NCBI GenBank assembly: GCA_037954235.1
Contig: JBBMOA010000004.1
Span: 14,624,101 to 14,688,100 of the forward strand
Direction: 5' to 3'
DNA length: 64,000 nt
Origin: Aulostomus chinensis
Lineage: Eukaryota > Chordata > Actinopteri > Syngnathiformes > Aulostomidae
Positions 23,131 through 35,989 of this stretch are shown in pieces. A program made the position numbers and the translations under genes. The notes beneath the pieces were generated by a model. The model was not told the DNA's origin. It saw only the letters and a program-made list of their open reading frames with translations, and did not search any database. Every line of letters begins with the position of its first letter. Within the stretch, counting starts at the first letter, position 1.

Positions 23131-25130
23131 AATCGGGACGAAATTTGGCAGAAAAAAAGGGGGACCAAAGGTGACTCAAATTTGGCCAGCGAAGTCAACC
23201 GAAACTCAGCTGCAAGTGTCCGAGTGTGTTGGCTACCTAAAATCTGCCAGGACTCCTGGAGATGGGCCTTCATGGAGGGTTGGTCAGTAGCATACTGACG
23301 CTGTGTGTCTGAATGGAACATGGGAGATGGGGATTATTTCAGCACAAGAAAAAGAATGCTTTCTTGTGTTTAAAGAATTGAGTTGATGCTTGACAAGATT
23401 AAAAGCATAGAAAGGCTAATATCGAGGATGCATACCTGGCCAGCGAACAGAACATTTAGTTGATTTCCAGCCTTGCTTATCCTTTTGCTGTTTTGTCTCA
23501 AATGCTCTTGTTTTTCCACATGATTTCTCTATTTCCTGGCACTTCATGCACACTGAAGAGAAGAAAGTGTGAGCCAAAACAATATAACTCCTCATAGGAT
23601 TAATTTGCAGCTGATCATGTCTCTAACTTGGCAAACGGTCACAAAATCGTCCAACTTCTAAATAGACAACAAACAAAACCGACTTTGCCAACTTGGCAGG
23701 ACAGGAATGTACTGGATCAAGCTTTGCATACACAGGCTACGTCATTAGAAAGTGGACAGGGAGAGTAGTAAAACAGTTGACAACCACCACAAGTAAAATT
23801 AAAAACAGATGGCAGTTGTCAGCCACTCAGACCACTGTTAATGGACACTTGAGTGCACCAGTGAGCCTGTTGGTTAATATTAATGAAAGGCACACGCTCT
23901 ACAAACAGCTATATTTATTCTCATATTTGCTCAGTGAACCAAGCAACTGTGCACAAGCCACCATCAATATCACTTTGACCCACCCTCAGGATCCACTTTC
24001 TTTCTTATTGGACGTTAACGATGTCTACACCTGCGTCTGTCGTAGCAGACCCACTCTTTCCAACACGTTCATCGCTCATCATGGGGCTGGCTTGCAGGCC
24101 GGGACGCACCTGGCAGACCGAACCCGCCGGCATCTGTTGGGGGTCGGTTAGGCCATGACTCCGAAGAGCCCGGCGGCCAGCAGCAATTTATTACCGGACA
24201 TAGGACGTTTCTTTTCCGCCGCACATCTTCCCCCTCACATAAAAAGACTGTTCTACTGGCTGAAAGCAGGTTTAATCAGAGCTGACATGCTGGGTGTCCT
24301 TGGATGGAGTGACATCACTATTGCAGGTGTGTGTTTAGGTTGCTATAGCAGTCCAGTGGCAGCAAGCGACGCGTTGTGTAACGTAAGATGAATGTGAAGC
24401 TCCCCAACTGGCCGGGGATACTTGAGCAATGACAGGAAGATGCTGTGTGATGGAAATGAGATGTTTTTTTGTTTGTCACCAATGTTTGCTTCCATTTATG
24501 AAGGGTATTCAAATGTGAGTGCACTTCATTTATAGCTGAGTTCTGCCTCCATCTCAGTATTTCTTGTTTGTTTCTGTAAGTGCTCTCTCTCTCTCTCTGT
24601 CTCTCTCCCTCTCCGTCTCTGCCTGTTGTGAGGGAATCACACTCTGCAGCAGGGAGAATACTTCTGGGACATTGTCTAACATCTGTCTGGATTTCTTTGA
24701 CCTTCCCATCAGTGCTCTAGGACTTTCTCCCTCCCTCAGTGTCTCATTCCCCTCTCTCTGTTCTTTCAGTGACCATAACTTTGCATATGACCCATCAGTT
24801 GTTCCTTTTGAAATCATTACAGCAATTAAATCTCAATTGATTGAGATTCTGTGAATTCATTTTCTGGATTTTTTTTTAATCCTTACCAGATTTAAACACC
24901 AATACACATTATAACCATTACACAGAAGAACAGTTTTATTCTTTTCCAGACTATTAATACATATTGTGCTGCAGAAGTTCTCACTTGCATGTGTTTTGTG
25001 TACTTTATGCAGTAGTGACTGTTTAAGCTCTTTTACACAGTGGATGTGGGCAGTAGACTCTAACGAGGGTGTGAAGGGTGTGGAACTTCTCGGTTTTTGT
25101 GTTTTATAATAAGGAAAACTCCTGGAAAGT
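23131..25130. other. No confirmed gene; two uninterrupted frames and a CpG-richer pocket
   Basis: A 152-codon plus-strand frame (23693-24151, no ATG at its start) and a 79-codon frame from ATG at 24155 to 24391 lie back to back without simple-repeat content. The second has 'gccATGa' at its start and a GCAG|GTGTGT donor-like site near 24327. The DNA at about 24030-24200 is richer in CpG than its surroundings. I recognise no protein domain in either frame. A short (CT)n tract lies at 24584-24610. Confidence 0.3.
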
Positions 25131-25280
25131 GTCCAGTTGGAAGACAGCAAGGAGGCATCTCTGTTGTTTGCTGATGATGTCGTCCTTCTTGCTTTGACAG
25201 CTTGTCACCTCCGATGTGCATTGGAGTGGTTTGCATCGGGGTGTGATGCAGCCAGTGTGACGGATGCAAGTCAACCCAGT
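25131..25280 (+). pseudogene. Reverse-transcriptase remnant of a non-LTR retrotransposon
   Basis: One open frame reads VQLEDSKEASLLFADDVV, then LLAL, then a helix-like segment HLRCALEWFASGCDAA. FADD (25167-25178) is the catalytic motif of the RT palm, in the form common in teleost LINEs. The following 'ALE.FA..C.AAG' pattern is the usual next segment. The fragment covers about 50 residues of a protein normally near 1000, ends at TAA (25278-25280) and has no flanking RT in any frame that I can see. It is inactive and the clade is unassigned. Confidence 0.75.
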
Positions 25281-25740
25281 TAAATATGCACTCTGGCTGC
25301 CATGCCAACTGGCTCTTTTACGTTGCGGTCAGTGTTTGGTTCTCTGTACTCCTGGGTTCAAGACCAAGGTGGAGTAACTCCCCCTACCACCTCTACATAT
25401 AGGGTCAGAAGTGGGATGACTTGCCAAGAGGTCATCAGAGGCAATGAAGGATCCCTAGCTAGGTGGAGCCCCTGTGTGGAGTACCCTGGGATTGGAGAAG
25501 TGACATTGAGGGTGCTTGAGGGATGCATCCTCTGTTGCACTTCCCCCTCCTTTCTGCTCCCTTCCAGGAGCAGTTGTCCATCACAATGGTTAAATATGCA
25601 CTCTGGCTGCCGTGCCAATGTGCCTGTCTCTCAGTGAACGCGTTTGGTACCCCATACACGGGTTCACAACCAGGGTCCAAAGTAGAGGTTCCAGTGATAT
25701 CTATCCTGGAAAAAAAGGTGAATGATGAATGAATGAATGA
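25279..25740. repeat. Unidentified repeat: 30-bp direct repeat 310 bp apart, GAAT tail
   Basis: A 30-bp sequence beginning GTTAAATATGCACTCTGGCT occurs at 25279-25308 and 25589-25618 with one mismatch (A/G). The second copy is followed by about 100 bp ending in 'gatgaatgaatgaatgaac' (25722-25741), a tail type used by CR1/L2-like LINEs and some SINEs. The first copy begins exactly where the RT remnant ends, so both parts may be one decayed LINE with an internal duplication. Confidence 0.6.
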
Positions 25741-27618
25741 ACAGTCCAGGGAACAGAAAAGTACGCCCAAAGTGAAACAGTCATATTTCTTACATTTTCC
25801 TTGCCATTGTGTCTTCTCTTAAATATGGATCACCTTGCAAGTTAATTCTTTGCTGATTTGACTTAAAGGCCTGACGTGCTGCGCTTGTATTTGGAATTTT
25901 ATTTCCCGTGCCTTCTCTTTACTCCATTTATGACTTTCGTATACAGCCACAACTAACTAGCCCTTTTCAATACTCCTGGCCAAGATTCCCATCGTAAATC
26001 AAAGCGTTTTTGTAGCTCTAAGCAAATACTATTATACAAGCGTTTCATATCACAATGGGGAAAACTCCTGAAATCCAAATTGTACAGTTCCGAGGTACTT
26101 TTTTGTGAAAGTTTGTTGTGAACAACTTTGTATTTGACCTGATGATGGATACATGTTATGTCATTGCATTTTTAATTTTGACAGTGAAAGCTCTTTCCTT
26201 CACGCCTTTTCTATGACCATTTCTTTGACACTTTTTATTGGGCGCTTTCTACTTGGCACAAAACGAGCCACTCTGAGTGGAGATGCACTCCCTGCTGTCC
26301 CCCATAAAAAATATCTGCCATCCATGAAACTTACTTCACTTATCATCCCGTAATCATACCCACCAGAGTATTTGATGCAGCTCCCCGTGCTTCTGGCTGC
26401 ACTTCTGAGATGTTTTGTGAGGGCATCACTCTCAGGCCAGCTTGATCACACTCATCTGTTGTTTTCTTACCAAGATCTTCAGGATGTGTAATAAAATAGA
26501 TCCTGAAACAATGGCGGCCGCTCGTCCTGTGTCTCCCGTGATAGTGTCCAGCTAAATGTGGGATTTACCCGCTGTGATGAGTGTTTCCTCACTTTTTTCT
26601 GCGAAGGTCGTTCCTTGTGGGTCATCACTCACCAACTCTGAGCTGAGAAAAGTGGCAAGTAGAGAGTTGGATGCCTCTGAGATTTTGTCACATCAGCCTG
26701 TTGGATGTTAGTTGCAGGTTCTTGCTGTAACGAGGCAGCCTGCAACTCTGCGGCCAGAATTAACATGTAAGGAGCACGCTGGTCCTGACAAGATGGGTGT
26801 CAAACTGAGAGACGCTAATTGGCTCTCCGGCATCATCAAACAGCAATTCTGCAAGCAAATGGAAAAGCACACAAAATGGCACTGACAATGACGTACGGAC
26901 GCATAACATTTCAGATCTAAGTGACCATTTCTTTAACTAAAATGGTGCAAGCAAGCTGCCGGGTATGGTAATGTGTAATTTATGTGCTTTTACATGTTGT
27001 TCTTTATGTATTAGGTCTCCCTCACCCACCTCTACTCATATTTATGGCACCGAGCAATCCTCCATTAATTAGAAAGAGTGTATCACCGAGATTAATGCCA
27101 CCGATAAAGAAGTTAAGCTGATGACTCGCCGCACAAGGGAGGCAATGTGCATAGAAGTCAAACTACACCCATGAGATAAAGGTTTATTACCAGGAGTAAG
27201 ATTTAAAGATAGCAGCAGTAACAAATCTACGTGATCCTCTTCTTTTTTGGCTTCTTTTTTACACAGGTGGATCCTTTCTTGATTATTAGGGTTCTACCAA
27301 CCTCTCGATAGCGACTGGTCTTTTTTTTTTTTTTTTTTAGTTTTTTTTTTTAATTTATATCTAAATATATTCACACGTTGGTTCTTCAGAGCAGGGCGAG
27401 GGTCTTAGGTTGTAAACAAACATGACTCCCGCTGACTTTTCTCTCCGCATTTGTTTACATTTGGGTTTTGAATATTTATCTAATATTTTTTTTTCATTCT
27501 CAGCCTTGTCATAAGTTCAGGCTTTCAAGTTTATAACCTTCTTGAAGGAATTTAACAGATGGGAGGAATTTGGCAAACCTATTCAAGTGTTTGTGTTTAT
27601 GAGGAAAAGGGCAGAGCT

Positions 27619-27619
<1 letters not shown>
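25741..27619. other. No gene recognised
   Basis: Single-copy-looking DNA. The part 27030-27135 (with 'ccattaattag' and 'cgagattaatgccaccgataa') is repeat-free and homeodomain-motif-rich, a possible regulatory element at most. Two poly-T runs lie at 27321-27338 and 27341-27351. Confidence 0.45.

Positions 27620-27673
<54 letters not shown>
27620..27673. repeat. (TG)27 microsatellite
   Basis: Uninterrupted TG units. Confidence 0.98.
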
Positions 27674-27674
<1 letters not shown>

Positions 27675-28093
27675 GAAGATCTATTTGGGCTCTAAACTCA
27701 CTCACTCTCAACCAGTAGCATGTTTAGCTCAGCAAGAATCGTTGATCTAAAGATTTTCCAATTTTTTTTTCCCCCCCATATTAACGAAGTATTTTTCAGC
27801 AAGTATCAAGTACAGTGTCAAGATATACTGATATCCATGCTACATGGTGGGAACTTTGCTTGAGTTTATGTGTTTTAGGGTACTCTGCTTCTTTCAGAGT
27901 AAATACTGAGTTGGTCACTCCACAATCCTCTTCAGGTTTTTCAGTGTTTTCTGCAAAATCTTTTTCTTCAAGTTAAGCGTTCATATAAAGGTGCAAAGAC
28001 ACAGAGCTGCAGAACCAGAACACACACTACTTTCAACTACATTCCCAAGCACTGGAGTACACAAACAAACCATGTAGGACATGTATTTTTACA
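27674..28093. other. No feature recognised
   Basis: Spacer between two simple-repeat blocks, with a T/C homopolymer pair near 27763-27777. Confidence 0.45.
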
Positions 28094-28430
<337 letters not shown>

Positions 28431-29926
28431 GCTTTGCAGATTACAAACCTTGTATTGATGGGATCTGATGTCATCTTCGTTCTATGGCCTAATTCAGGCC
28501 GTTTAAAAAAAAAAAAAAGAACAACTACACCCAGAGAATGAAACCCTGACACAGTTTATTCTTTTATTGGTATGAGGCACATCACCGTTTTATGAGTTGG
28601 ATTTTTCAAAAGTAAACATTGGCACTGATATTTTTCTAGCTCCGTCCAACCGAACGTTACACGTTGTTCAATTCTTCTCTTAAATAGAAGAAAGCATCAT
28701 CAGTGTATGATATTTGTCAAGGAGAACTAGGGCAGTGGCAGCATCCCGTTTCAGACTTAAAGATACTCCGTGCACTATCAGAGGTCTCTTCGGCCTCAAG
28801 GAGCCACATCGTGATCTCAGTACTGACCAGTCATATTCTCTATCATCTCGCACCCTTCAACCATAAAAGAGATGGCATGATAAAAGTGAGCTGCAGCTGA
28901 AAAGTGGCTGACCCGAAAATGTTTAGATGTCTCGACCAAAAAAAAAGAAAGAAAATAAAATCCCCAAAACCTAAAGAAATCCAACATCCACTTTTATGGA
29001 ATATCTTCCCTGAGTCGTATTTTTGTGAGTTAGCAAGGTAATAACTCCAACATGTGCTGTGTGATGTATTGTTTTATTTCCTGTTGTACTTCTCCTACAT
29101 TCTTCCCAACAAGCTTTACACTTATCTGATCCTCAGTCTCTCCACACATTTATTGTATCACTTTTCAACCCCCCCAACCCCCCACCCCCTTTCCTCCTGA
29201 AGCTGGGTGTCCTCTCTCTTTTGTGGAGTTTTACACAGATAGCTAAGACAAAAGTTTAGCGTGCCTTTGGGGGATAATTATCAAAACAGTAAAACTCCCA
29301 CACAGCTCTCACTGGGTTCCCCCTTTTTTTTTTTGAGAGAGAGAGAGAGAGTGTTTTTTTTCCCCTTAAATGAAACCAGTTTTAAAGCCTTGACACACAC
29401 TTTGCTAACACAGCAGCCTCTTCAGAGGAAAAACTGTTGACCATTATGCTAGCAGCCCACCCCAACCATGTTCACGCAAACAGCAAGGTCATTACATTCA
29501 ATTTGTAAACCGGCACTGAACTTCAACAGAATTCGATTTTACTAACAGGCGCAATGACGTTTAATAGAGCAGGATTTATTCATTTGTGTCCCATCAGGTC
29601 AAAATATGCCACAAAAGGGAACTGAATAAGATGTTTTTTGTTTGATTGTTTGTAATGTTTCCTCTGCTGTTTTGTTTTGTTTTCCCTTTGGTGCCTGGGT
29701 TAAGATTTCACCCAGGTCACATGCTTATAACCTGCCATTATTAAGCGATTTAAGAATAATTAATGCAATGCATATCACGCAGCACTGAAGACTCAAGGGA
29801 GTGAGTTGCAAATCAAATTTCTGTACCAAAGAACATTAACCTGTTATTGTTCGCTACTTCGGTGTCGCCGTAATTGTACTTTTCCTTTTGAGAGAACAAA
29901 ATGATGAGATAGTTTTTTGTTTTTCT

Positions 29927-29928
<2 letters not shown>
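28431..29928. other. No gene recognised
   Basis: Single-copy-looking DNA with poly-A near 28506 and a T/GA tract at 29323-29352. The sequence 29690-29800 is AT-rich and repeat-free. Confidence 0.45.
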
Positions 29929-29962
<34 letters not shown>

Positions 29963-29966
29963 TCCA

Positions 29967-30007
<41 letters not shown>

Positions 30008-30020
30008 ATCCTCAGTGTGT
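29929..30020. repeat. Two (GT)n blocks with a duplicated 13-bp spacer
   Basis: (GT)16 at 29929-29961 and (GT)18 at 29969-30004 are followed by near-identical spacers, 'gatccacagtgtg' and 'gatcctcagtgtg'. The whole block probably arose by duplication of one GT-plus-flank unit. Confidence 0.93.
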
Positions 30021-30401
30021 CGCAATTCATATGCATTTTAATCTCATTCTCTCTGAAGATGCTTCTCTTTCAAACACTGTCACCGCGGCTTTTGTCCTGG
30101 CAGAATTGCTCTATAACTTGGAAGACTCAACCTTGAGTACACATATTAATACAACTTCCCCGAGCACATTTCACCCCCCACCCCCCCGCTAGTGTTGTAA
30201 AAAACTAAAACAGATGGATGAAAGTGGAATGAAACAATGTAGTGTTCTGGATGGGGATTACTGCTAAGTGCTAGCCTCCTCCACCACCAGGCCAGAATAA
30301 ATTCAAATGGTATTCAAACATTTGTCTTGGAGATTTTCCCGCACAAATCAAGTACGTATTAAAGATGTGTAGACCTCCCTCACTCAGCCATCATTTTCCT
30401 T
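30021..30401. other. No feature recognised
   Basis: Single-copy-looking DNA with a C-rich run near 30173-30187. Confidence 0.45.
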
Positions 30402-30420
30402 TCTCTCTCTCTCTCTCTCT

Positions 30421-30451
<31 letters not shown>
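30402..30451. repeat. Compound (TC)10(AC)14 microsatellite
   Basis: TC units (30402-30421) and AC units (30424-30451) separated by 'at'. Confidence 0.96.
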
Positions 30452-32624
30452 TTATACACTCAGTCGGTCTGTCTGGTGTATGTGTGTATATTTCAGTTGA
30501 GTGATACAGCGCTCTTTCTCAAAAACATACCGAAGGCCCGTTTAAGACCAAAGATTCCGACAAACTTGCCGCTACTTCCAATGCAACATTCTGCCAGTTT
30601 ACACCGCTGCAACGACATGACCGAGCAGTGTACCGTTTATCGCTCTGGCAACTTTTCCCTGCAACTGCAGGACTGATTGGTCTTACCGAGTCTTTTCATC
30701 CGAAATGCCCTCCAGGGCCTTTCCCCACCTCATTTGGTCCAGATTTTCATGCTTCTCTGTTCGAGCCGTCGTAAAATTTCAAGTGCAATGCTTCTCCCAG
30801 ACCGCAGTCCGGAAAATGTCAGACCGAACATGGTCCTGGTGGAAGGCGTGGTCCAGTTTTTGCTCGTTTAATCACTACTGTTCGAACGTTCAATAAAATA
30901 TGTTCCCCCCCAAAAAGTAGAAGGAACCAGAAGCCTCCCTGTTCCATCTCGTTTGAGCGGGCCTTGGAGAGCAAACGATACGGAACGTGTCAGTCAGATG
31001 AATGGCTGTGGTCTGATATTTTAACAAAGCCGTTAAAGCAGTTTTAACCTGTTAACTGAGTGTCAATTGGCTACTTTTGAAACAATTCACTTGTATTTGT
31101 TTCTTTCAACTCAATGCAAACATCTCGATTTGCTCTTGGGACTGTAAACAAAGAGTGTTCAGTGGAATAAGGCTCTTTGACCGGATATTTGCTTGGCTAC
31201 ACTCGAAATCCCAAAGTACAGCCCATGTTCTCTCTCAGAAGCTAAGCCATCAAACGTAGCTGATGGATGCCGTAATAATCCAAGATTGCAAGAAATCCCT
31301 TAAATTTCTGTGTCTAATTATCAGTCATTTCTTTATCGCTCTTCCGTTTTGGTCACTGTCGTACCAACAAACCTGTATGAACACGTGACAAATGTTGTTT
31401 TTTCTTAACACAGGGCCGAATCGTAAGAGTGTCCACTGATTGGGATATTTTTCACCCTCCTTCATTCAAGATGAACTTATTTAGAGAGACCGTCGTCAGG
31501 AAGGCAGATCAGGTGATCTGTTCTTCAGTTCTCTCACTTTTTTTTTTTTCTTTCTAAAAATGAGCGAGGTTCCTCCCCACACATCATCTCAGCACGCTGT
31601 CATTATCGTCAGGGTGATGAAGAGGCGTCAGCTTGTGTCCGCCGCCTTTGTTATCTCTATTGAGTTCTCTGGTTCTTTGTGTAACTGTTCTTATCAGATC
31701 AGAGAGAGAGAGAGGGAGGGAGAGAAGTACCTGGCTGACTTCTCAGCCACAGTCCAAAATACAAATTGATAGCCGTTTCAACAGGAACTGCGGCCTGGAG
31801 AAGTGAAAACACAGCACAGGGGCAATTGCTCTCTGTTATTTCTTCGAGCCTGCCACTTTTACTGATTTCAACCTGGCTTATATTTTTATTCATGGGACTT
31901 TGCACACTTTTGAGATTCATATTTTGTTTGTGTCCATTCATTTTGTTTTTGTTCCAGGCGCTCACACAATCGGTTTTCTTTATTGAATTCTGTTTTATGT
32001 TTCCTCCCTCTCTTCCTTTACACACACATACAAACACACACGCGCGCGCACTTAATGCACATAGCCGACATTAATTCTCTTGAAACTTTATCCCTGCAGC
32101 CTCTCATGCAGCAGTGCGGAACCCTCATCTACATCGATCCAGGCAGCCTATCTGCACCAGCGTTCGTCCTTCCCCTCTCATGCTGCTTAATGAACTTGCT
32201 GGGGCTTAATGCAGCTGAACAGACCCCCATGCTCATGCCAATAAGCTGCAGCAGGTCCGTCCACCATTAACTTCTGATGTAGTCACCTACCAGATAAAGG
32301 CAGGTATAGTCTTTGGGGTGAGGGATTGAGGGGTCTTAAGGCGCCATGATTGGCAGAGAAATTTAAAGCCGCTCATTAAGTCCACATCAACGTGATTGGG
32401 ACAGTTTAGTTCGGCTCCACTCTGCAATATTCAGCAGACTTCCGTGGAGGGAATACTTGATCGTGACTAAACTATTTGATCTCTATCTTTCTCTTTCGGA
32501 TTGTCTTCCGTGAAATAGAGGCGTGATTATAGGTGGATTGTGAGTAGGAGCTATGGATAAGAGCCGTCTCTTGTATTAAGTTTTTTTCATTAGTCAGAAT
32601 TTTGTTGCCGCGGGCCTTCACCAA
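30452..32624. other. No confirmed gene; CpG-richer pocket
   Basis: From about 30515 to 30860 I count about 20 CpG in 340 bp, near the number expected from base composition, while the surroundings are clearly depleted. No promoter elements or first exon were recognised there. Two 60-codon frames overlap it (30677-30871, 30705-30896) without a known domain. A T-run lies at 31540-31549 and (GA)n near 31700. Confidence 0.4.
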
Positions 32625-32644
32625 CCCCCCCCCCCCAAAAAAAA
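32625..32644. repeat. C12A8 homopolymer pair
   Basis: Twelve C residues followed directly by eight A residues. Confidence 0.95.
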
Positions 32645-32767
32645 CAGGGCAGTGTGGAGCGTCATCAACCTTATGGCCCCCACTGCTAACACTACTTCTG
32701 AATTGTAATTGTCATTCCAATTAAAAGGGTTTTCTGTTGGTACCGAAAGAAAAAAAATGTTGGTTTT

Positions 32768-33143
32768 AGTTTCTGTGGTGCAGTGGTCAGCACTGTGGCC
32801 TCACAGGAAGAAGGTTCCGGGTTCGAGCCCCGGCTCCAGCACAGGATCTCTCTGTGTGGAGTCTGCATGTTCTCCCTGTTCCTGCGTGGGTTCTCTCTGG
32901 TACTCCAGCTTCCTCCCACAGTCCAAAGACATCAAGAGGGGACGAGGCTGATTGATACTCTAAATTGACCGTAGGTGTGACTGTGAGTGTGAATGGTTGT
33001 CTGTCTCTATGTGTTGGCCCTGTGATGGACTGGTGACCCGTCCAGGGTGAACCCCGCCTCTCGCCTGAAGGCTGCTGGGATAGGCTCCAGCCCCCATGAA
33101 CCTTAACAGGATAAGTGGGAGAACATCCATGGATGGAGTTTCT
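32768..33143 (+). mobile_element. SINE-A copy 5, full length
   Basis: The A-box-like TGGTGCAGTGG (32776-32786) and B-box-like GGTTCGAGCCC (32820-32830) are intact and correctly spaced. The body runs through 'cacagtccaaagacatcaag', 'gggacgaggctgattgatac', 'ctgtctctatgtgttggccc' and 'gggataggctccagcccc' to 'catccatggatgga'. A 7-bp duplication AGTTTCT (32768-32774 and 33137-33143) is the likely target site. The copy aligns closely with copies 1 and 4 and has no large deletion. Confidence 0.88.
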
Positions 33144-34274
33144 AGCTCCTCTGTATTTTTTTTGCACTCTTAAAAACAGTTAAATTACATAGAATATAAA
33201 ACCAAATTGTGGCAAAATGGCAAATAAAATGTGATTTTGCATTTATGTGTCCGTTGTTTTTGTTTTTGCACGTCTTCATTTTTCAAAACAAAGCAGTTTC
33301 CAACAAGAAAATAAACTGTAACTTAACTTAGTCCTACTTGTGATAAACTGGCCGATCTACAACAGGGCAGCTTCTTTTTTTTTCCTGAAATCCACTGGCT
33401 CCATTTGTGGACAAGCAAAATATATGGAGTAGGTTCTTGGGAGCCGTTATAAATCCCTGTGGGACCGTGTTGTCGTGCAATAATAACAACAAAAAAAAGA
33501 CAGACCTGCGGGGGAAAATGGATTTCCGTCGCGTGGTTTACGCGTGTTTCATGGAACTACCATGGTCACTGTAGCTGCTGCAACAACTGTCAGAACAATG
33601 TGGCATATTTTGTGCCTTTCCTTCGGTCCTGAAATTTGTCAATACTTCTTTTATTACCAGATCATACTGAAGCTGTTCAATCTGTGCCCGAAAGGTATCA
33701 CAGTCCCCTAAAACCCAGTGAGGGTTGGGTGGAAAGACTCCTACACTGTAAATGAGGCAATTTCATCTCTGTCCCTTTTGATACCTCCTTTTTATCGGCA
33801 AATCATATTGATTTATGGCCATATTCGTGCAACAGTTTACATTAGAGGCCCATTTTCCTTAAACGCTCCTTCACTGGGCTGTTTAAATTTACGCGAGTCA
33901 CAGAAAACGGAGAGACTATTGCGGCGAGCACGACATCAATCACACCATGACCCTTTAATACATGCAAATCCCCAAATCGAGTCTGATTGAGAAGCCGGCG
34001 ACCCTCACCTACGGTGCCTCCGCTGTAGGACCCCGTCACAGCCAGAAGAGTGCAATGAGTCTAATTGAGGGCATCAGGTGGGAAGGTGAGTGACATCTAC
34101 AGTGTTCTACTTCATTAGTGAGCCAGTGACATAAAAACAACACATCTCCATCACTCTCCTCCAGTATCCATTCACTGGAGTTAGTCAGACCTCTTTAGCA
34201 TCCGTCATGTCTGACATATTGCAATTAGCTGTGTCCACGGTGGTGATGATGTTGATGACTGCGCACACAGACCA
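33144..34274. other. No gene recognised
   Basis: Single-copy-looking DNA. Around 33950-33980 there is an octamer-like 'atgcaaat' beside 'gagtctgattgag', with no exon evidence. Confidence 0.45.
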
Positions 34275-34299
34275 ACACACACACACACACACACACACA
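34275..34299. repeat. (AC)12 microsatellite
   Basis: Uninterrupted AC units. Confidence 0.95.
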
Positions 34300-35985
34300 G
34301 AAATAACACACAGAATCCATGCTGTCATTGTGTGGGCAGTAACTCGACTGGGTGATGGGTCTTTCTTTCTCCCTCTATCTGCCTTTCCATTTATATCTCC
34401 CTCTAAGAGCACCTCATCAATCCATCTCTGACCTCCCTCCTCTCCATCCTCTACTTTGTCACTTTCTTTTTTCAGACAACATGCAATAAGTCCACCGCCC
34501 CGGTGTTGGTGAAATGGAAAACCCCTTGATAACCGTGGCAAATTAAATTGTGTGTGTGCACAAGTATTTGGTTTTAGTTGTGTGTGTGTGTGTGGGGGGG
34601 GCAATGTAATATGGTGAAGGAGAAGTTAAAAGAGAGGGAGATTCCATTACGGATGAACAGCAGCACGTATTCGATTTGAAAATGGAACTAATGCCCCAAC
34701 CCAGACGCCAAATGACGCCGAAGATTCTCATCAGCGCTGCTTCGTATGTAGCCGCACTTAAACCGGTGGACCCAGTCAGGCCTGGTGGACCAGCTATTTG
34801 TGATACGTGACATTCTGTAGTTTTAAGGCCACGTCACGTCAGACATTTGCTGTGTATGCAACTGGCAAAAGAAGTCTTGATTGCGAACTGGAATGCTCTG
34901 TTTTTTTCTGTGTAGTCATTTCCATGGCAACAAAGCACCGGCACAAACCTACTGCTGCATTTCTGCATCTCAATAATTTGGGTTTGAGTTGATCATTACT
35001 TGTGTTAAGTGGTAGATCTCTTTATTGTTAAGTTACCAAAAAGAAATGAGTTATAGTATCAGCCCCTTTAGGTGCGTTATGTTGGTTTGTTGTTTTTTGT
35101 TGTTTGTTTTGTTTATATAATGTTTGCATTTTGTACTTAACTAAAAAAGGCATTAAAACAGTGTGACTTTGAATATGATAAATGAAGAAGTTTCCCTAGC
35201 AAGGATGAACTGGCACATTGATAAAAAGCGTTATTGTTAAATTGGAACACCACACTGCAATTGTTTCTGTGTCATTAAGGTCTAACCAACAAGAAAGAAA
35301 CGGACGATAGTGACTCGCTGTGTTTGTGCTCAAGGGCAAAGACGTAACCCGATGAAAAAGGAAGGCGTGATATTGGGGGTTTTGAATGAAAAACAAAAGT
35401 GATGCTCTCTGTATCTCATAACACTTAGAAAAGCATATAAATCCTAAATTTACTGCACTGAATCACCATTATATTCAATAATGGATAAGCAAAAAAGACA
35501 AAAGAAAACTGGGCTGCTATACAGAGTAGCCATCAGACTGATGCTGATTTATATCATATAATATCAGGATTTATCAGGATTTACACTCCGATATTGCTTT
35601 ACGGTCCACACGTCATCTACTTACCATTCTTACTGTGCCTGTTTCAGCATCCGGAGATGTTGGTGAGTCCCACTAACGCTTTAAAACCAGGCTTTTGTCT
35701 TGGGGAAACCCCGGGTAAAACCTTCAGATGCTTCAGAACTAACTTCACACAGCTGTAATTTCCTCTGGAACGTTCAAAAAAAGAAGAAAAAAAAACGTTT
35801 CTTTGCGTCGGGAATCACTGATCTGAGCCAACCTTTAGCAAACTAGTGCAACTAAATCTTCATGCTTGAATGTTTTATGTACATTATTTATGCCCAGCCC
35901 TTTTAAAAAGCTAATACTTTGAACAATAAGTTGCGGTTGTCAGCTGAATATTTCATGCCCTCTATCTGCTTTAGCCCTCATTTAA
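34300..35985. other. No gene recognised
   Basis: Contains a short (GT)8G8 tract at 34579-34601. The rest is single-copy-looking. Confidence 0.45.
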
Positions 35986-35989
35986 TTTC

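Noticed and set aside
25358..25770. Minus-strand frames over the GAAT-tailed repeat as coding
   Set aside because: They lie on the opposite strand to the RT remnant and share translated text because of the 30-bp direct repeat, not because of a protein family.
32080..32270. Possible exon after a 'tatccctgcag' acceptor-like site
   Set aside because: The frame is open for about 55 codons to a TAA, but the translation matches no family I know and acceptor-like text is frequent by chance.
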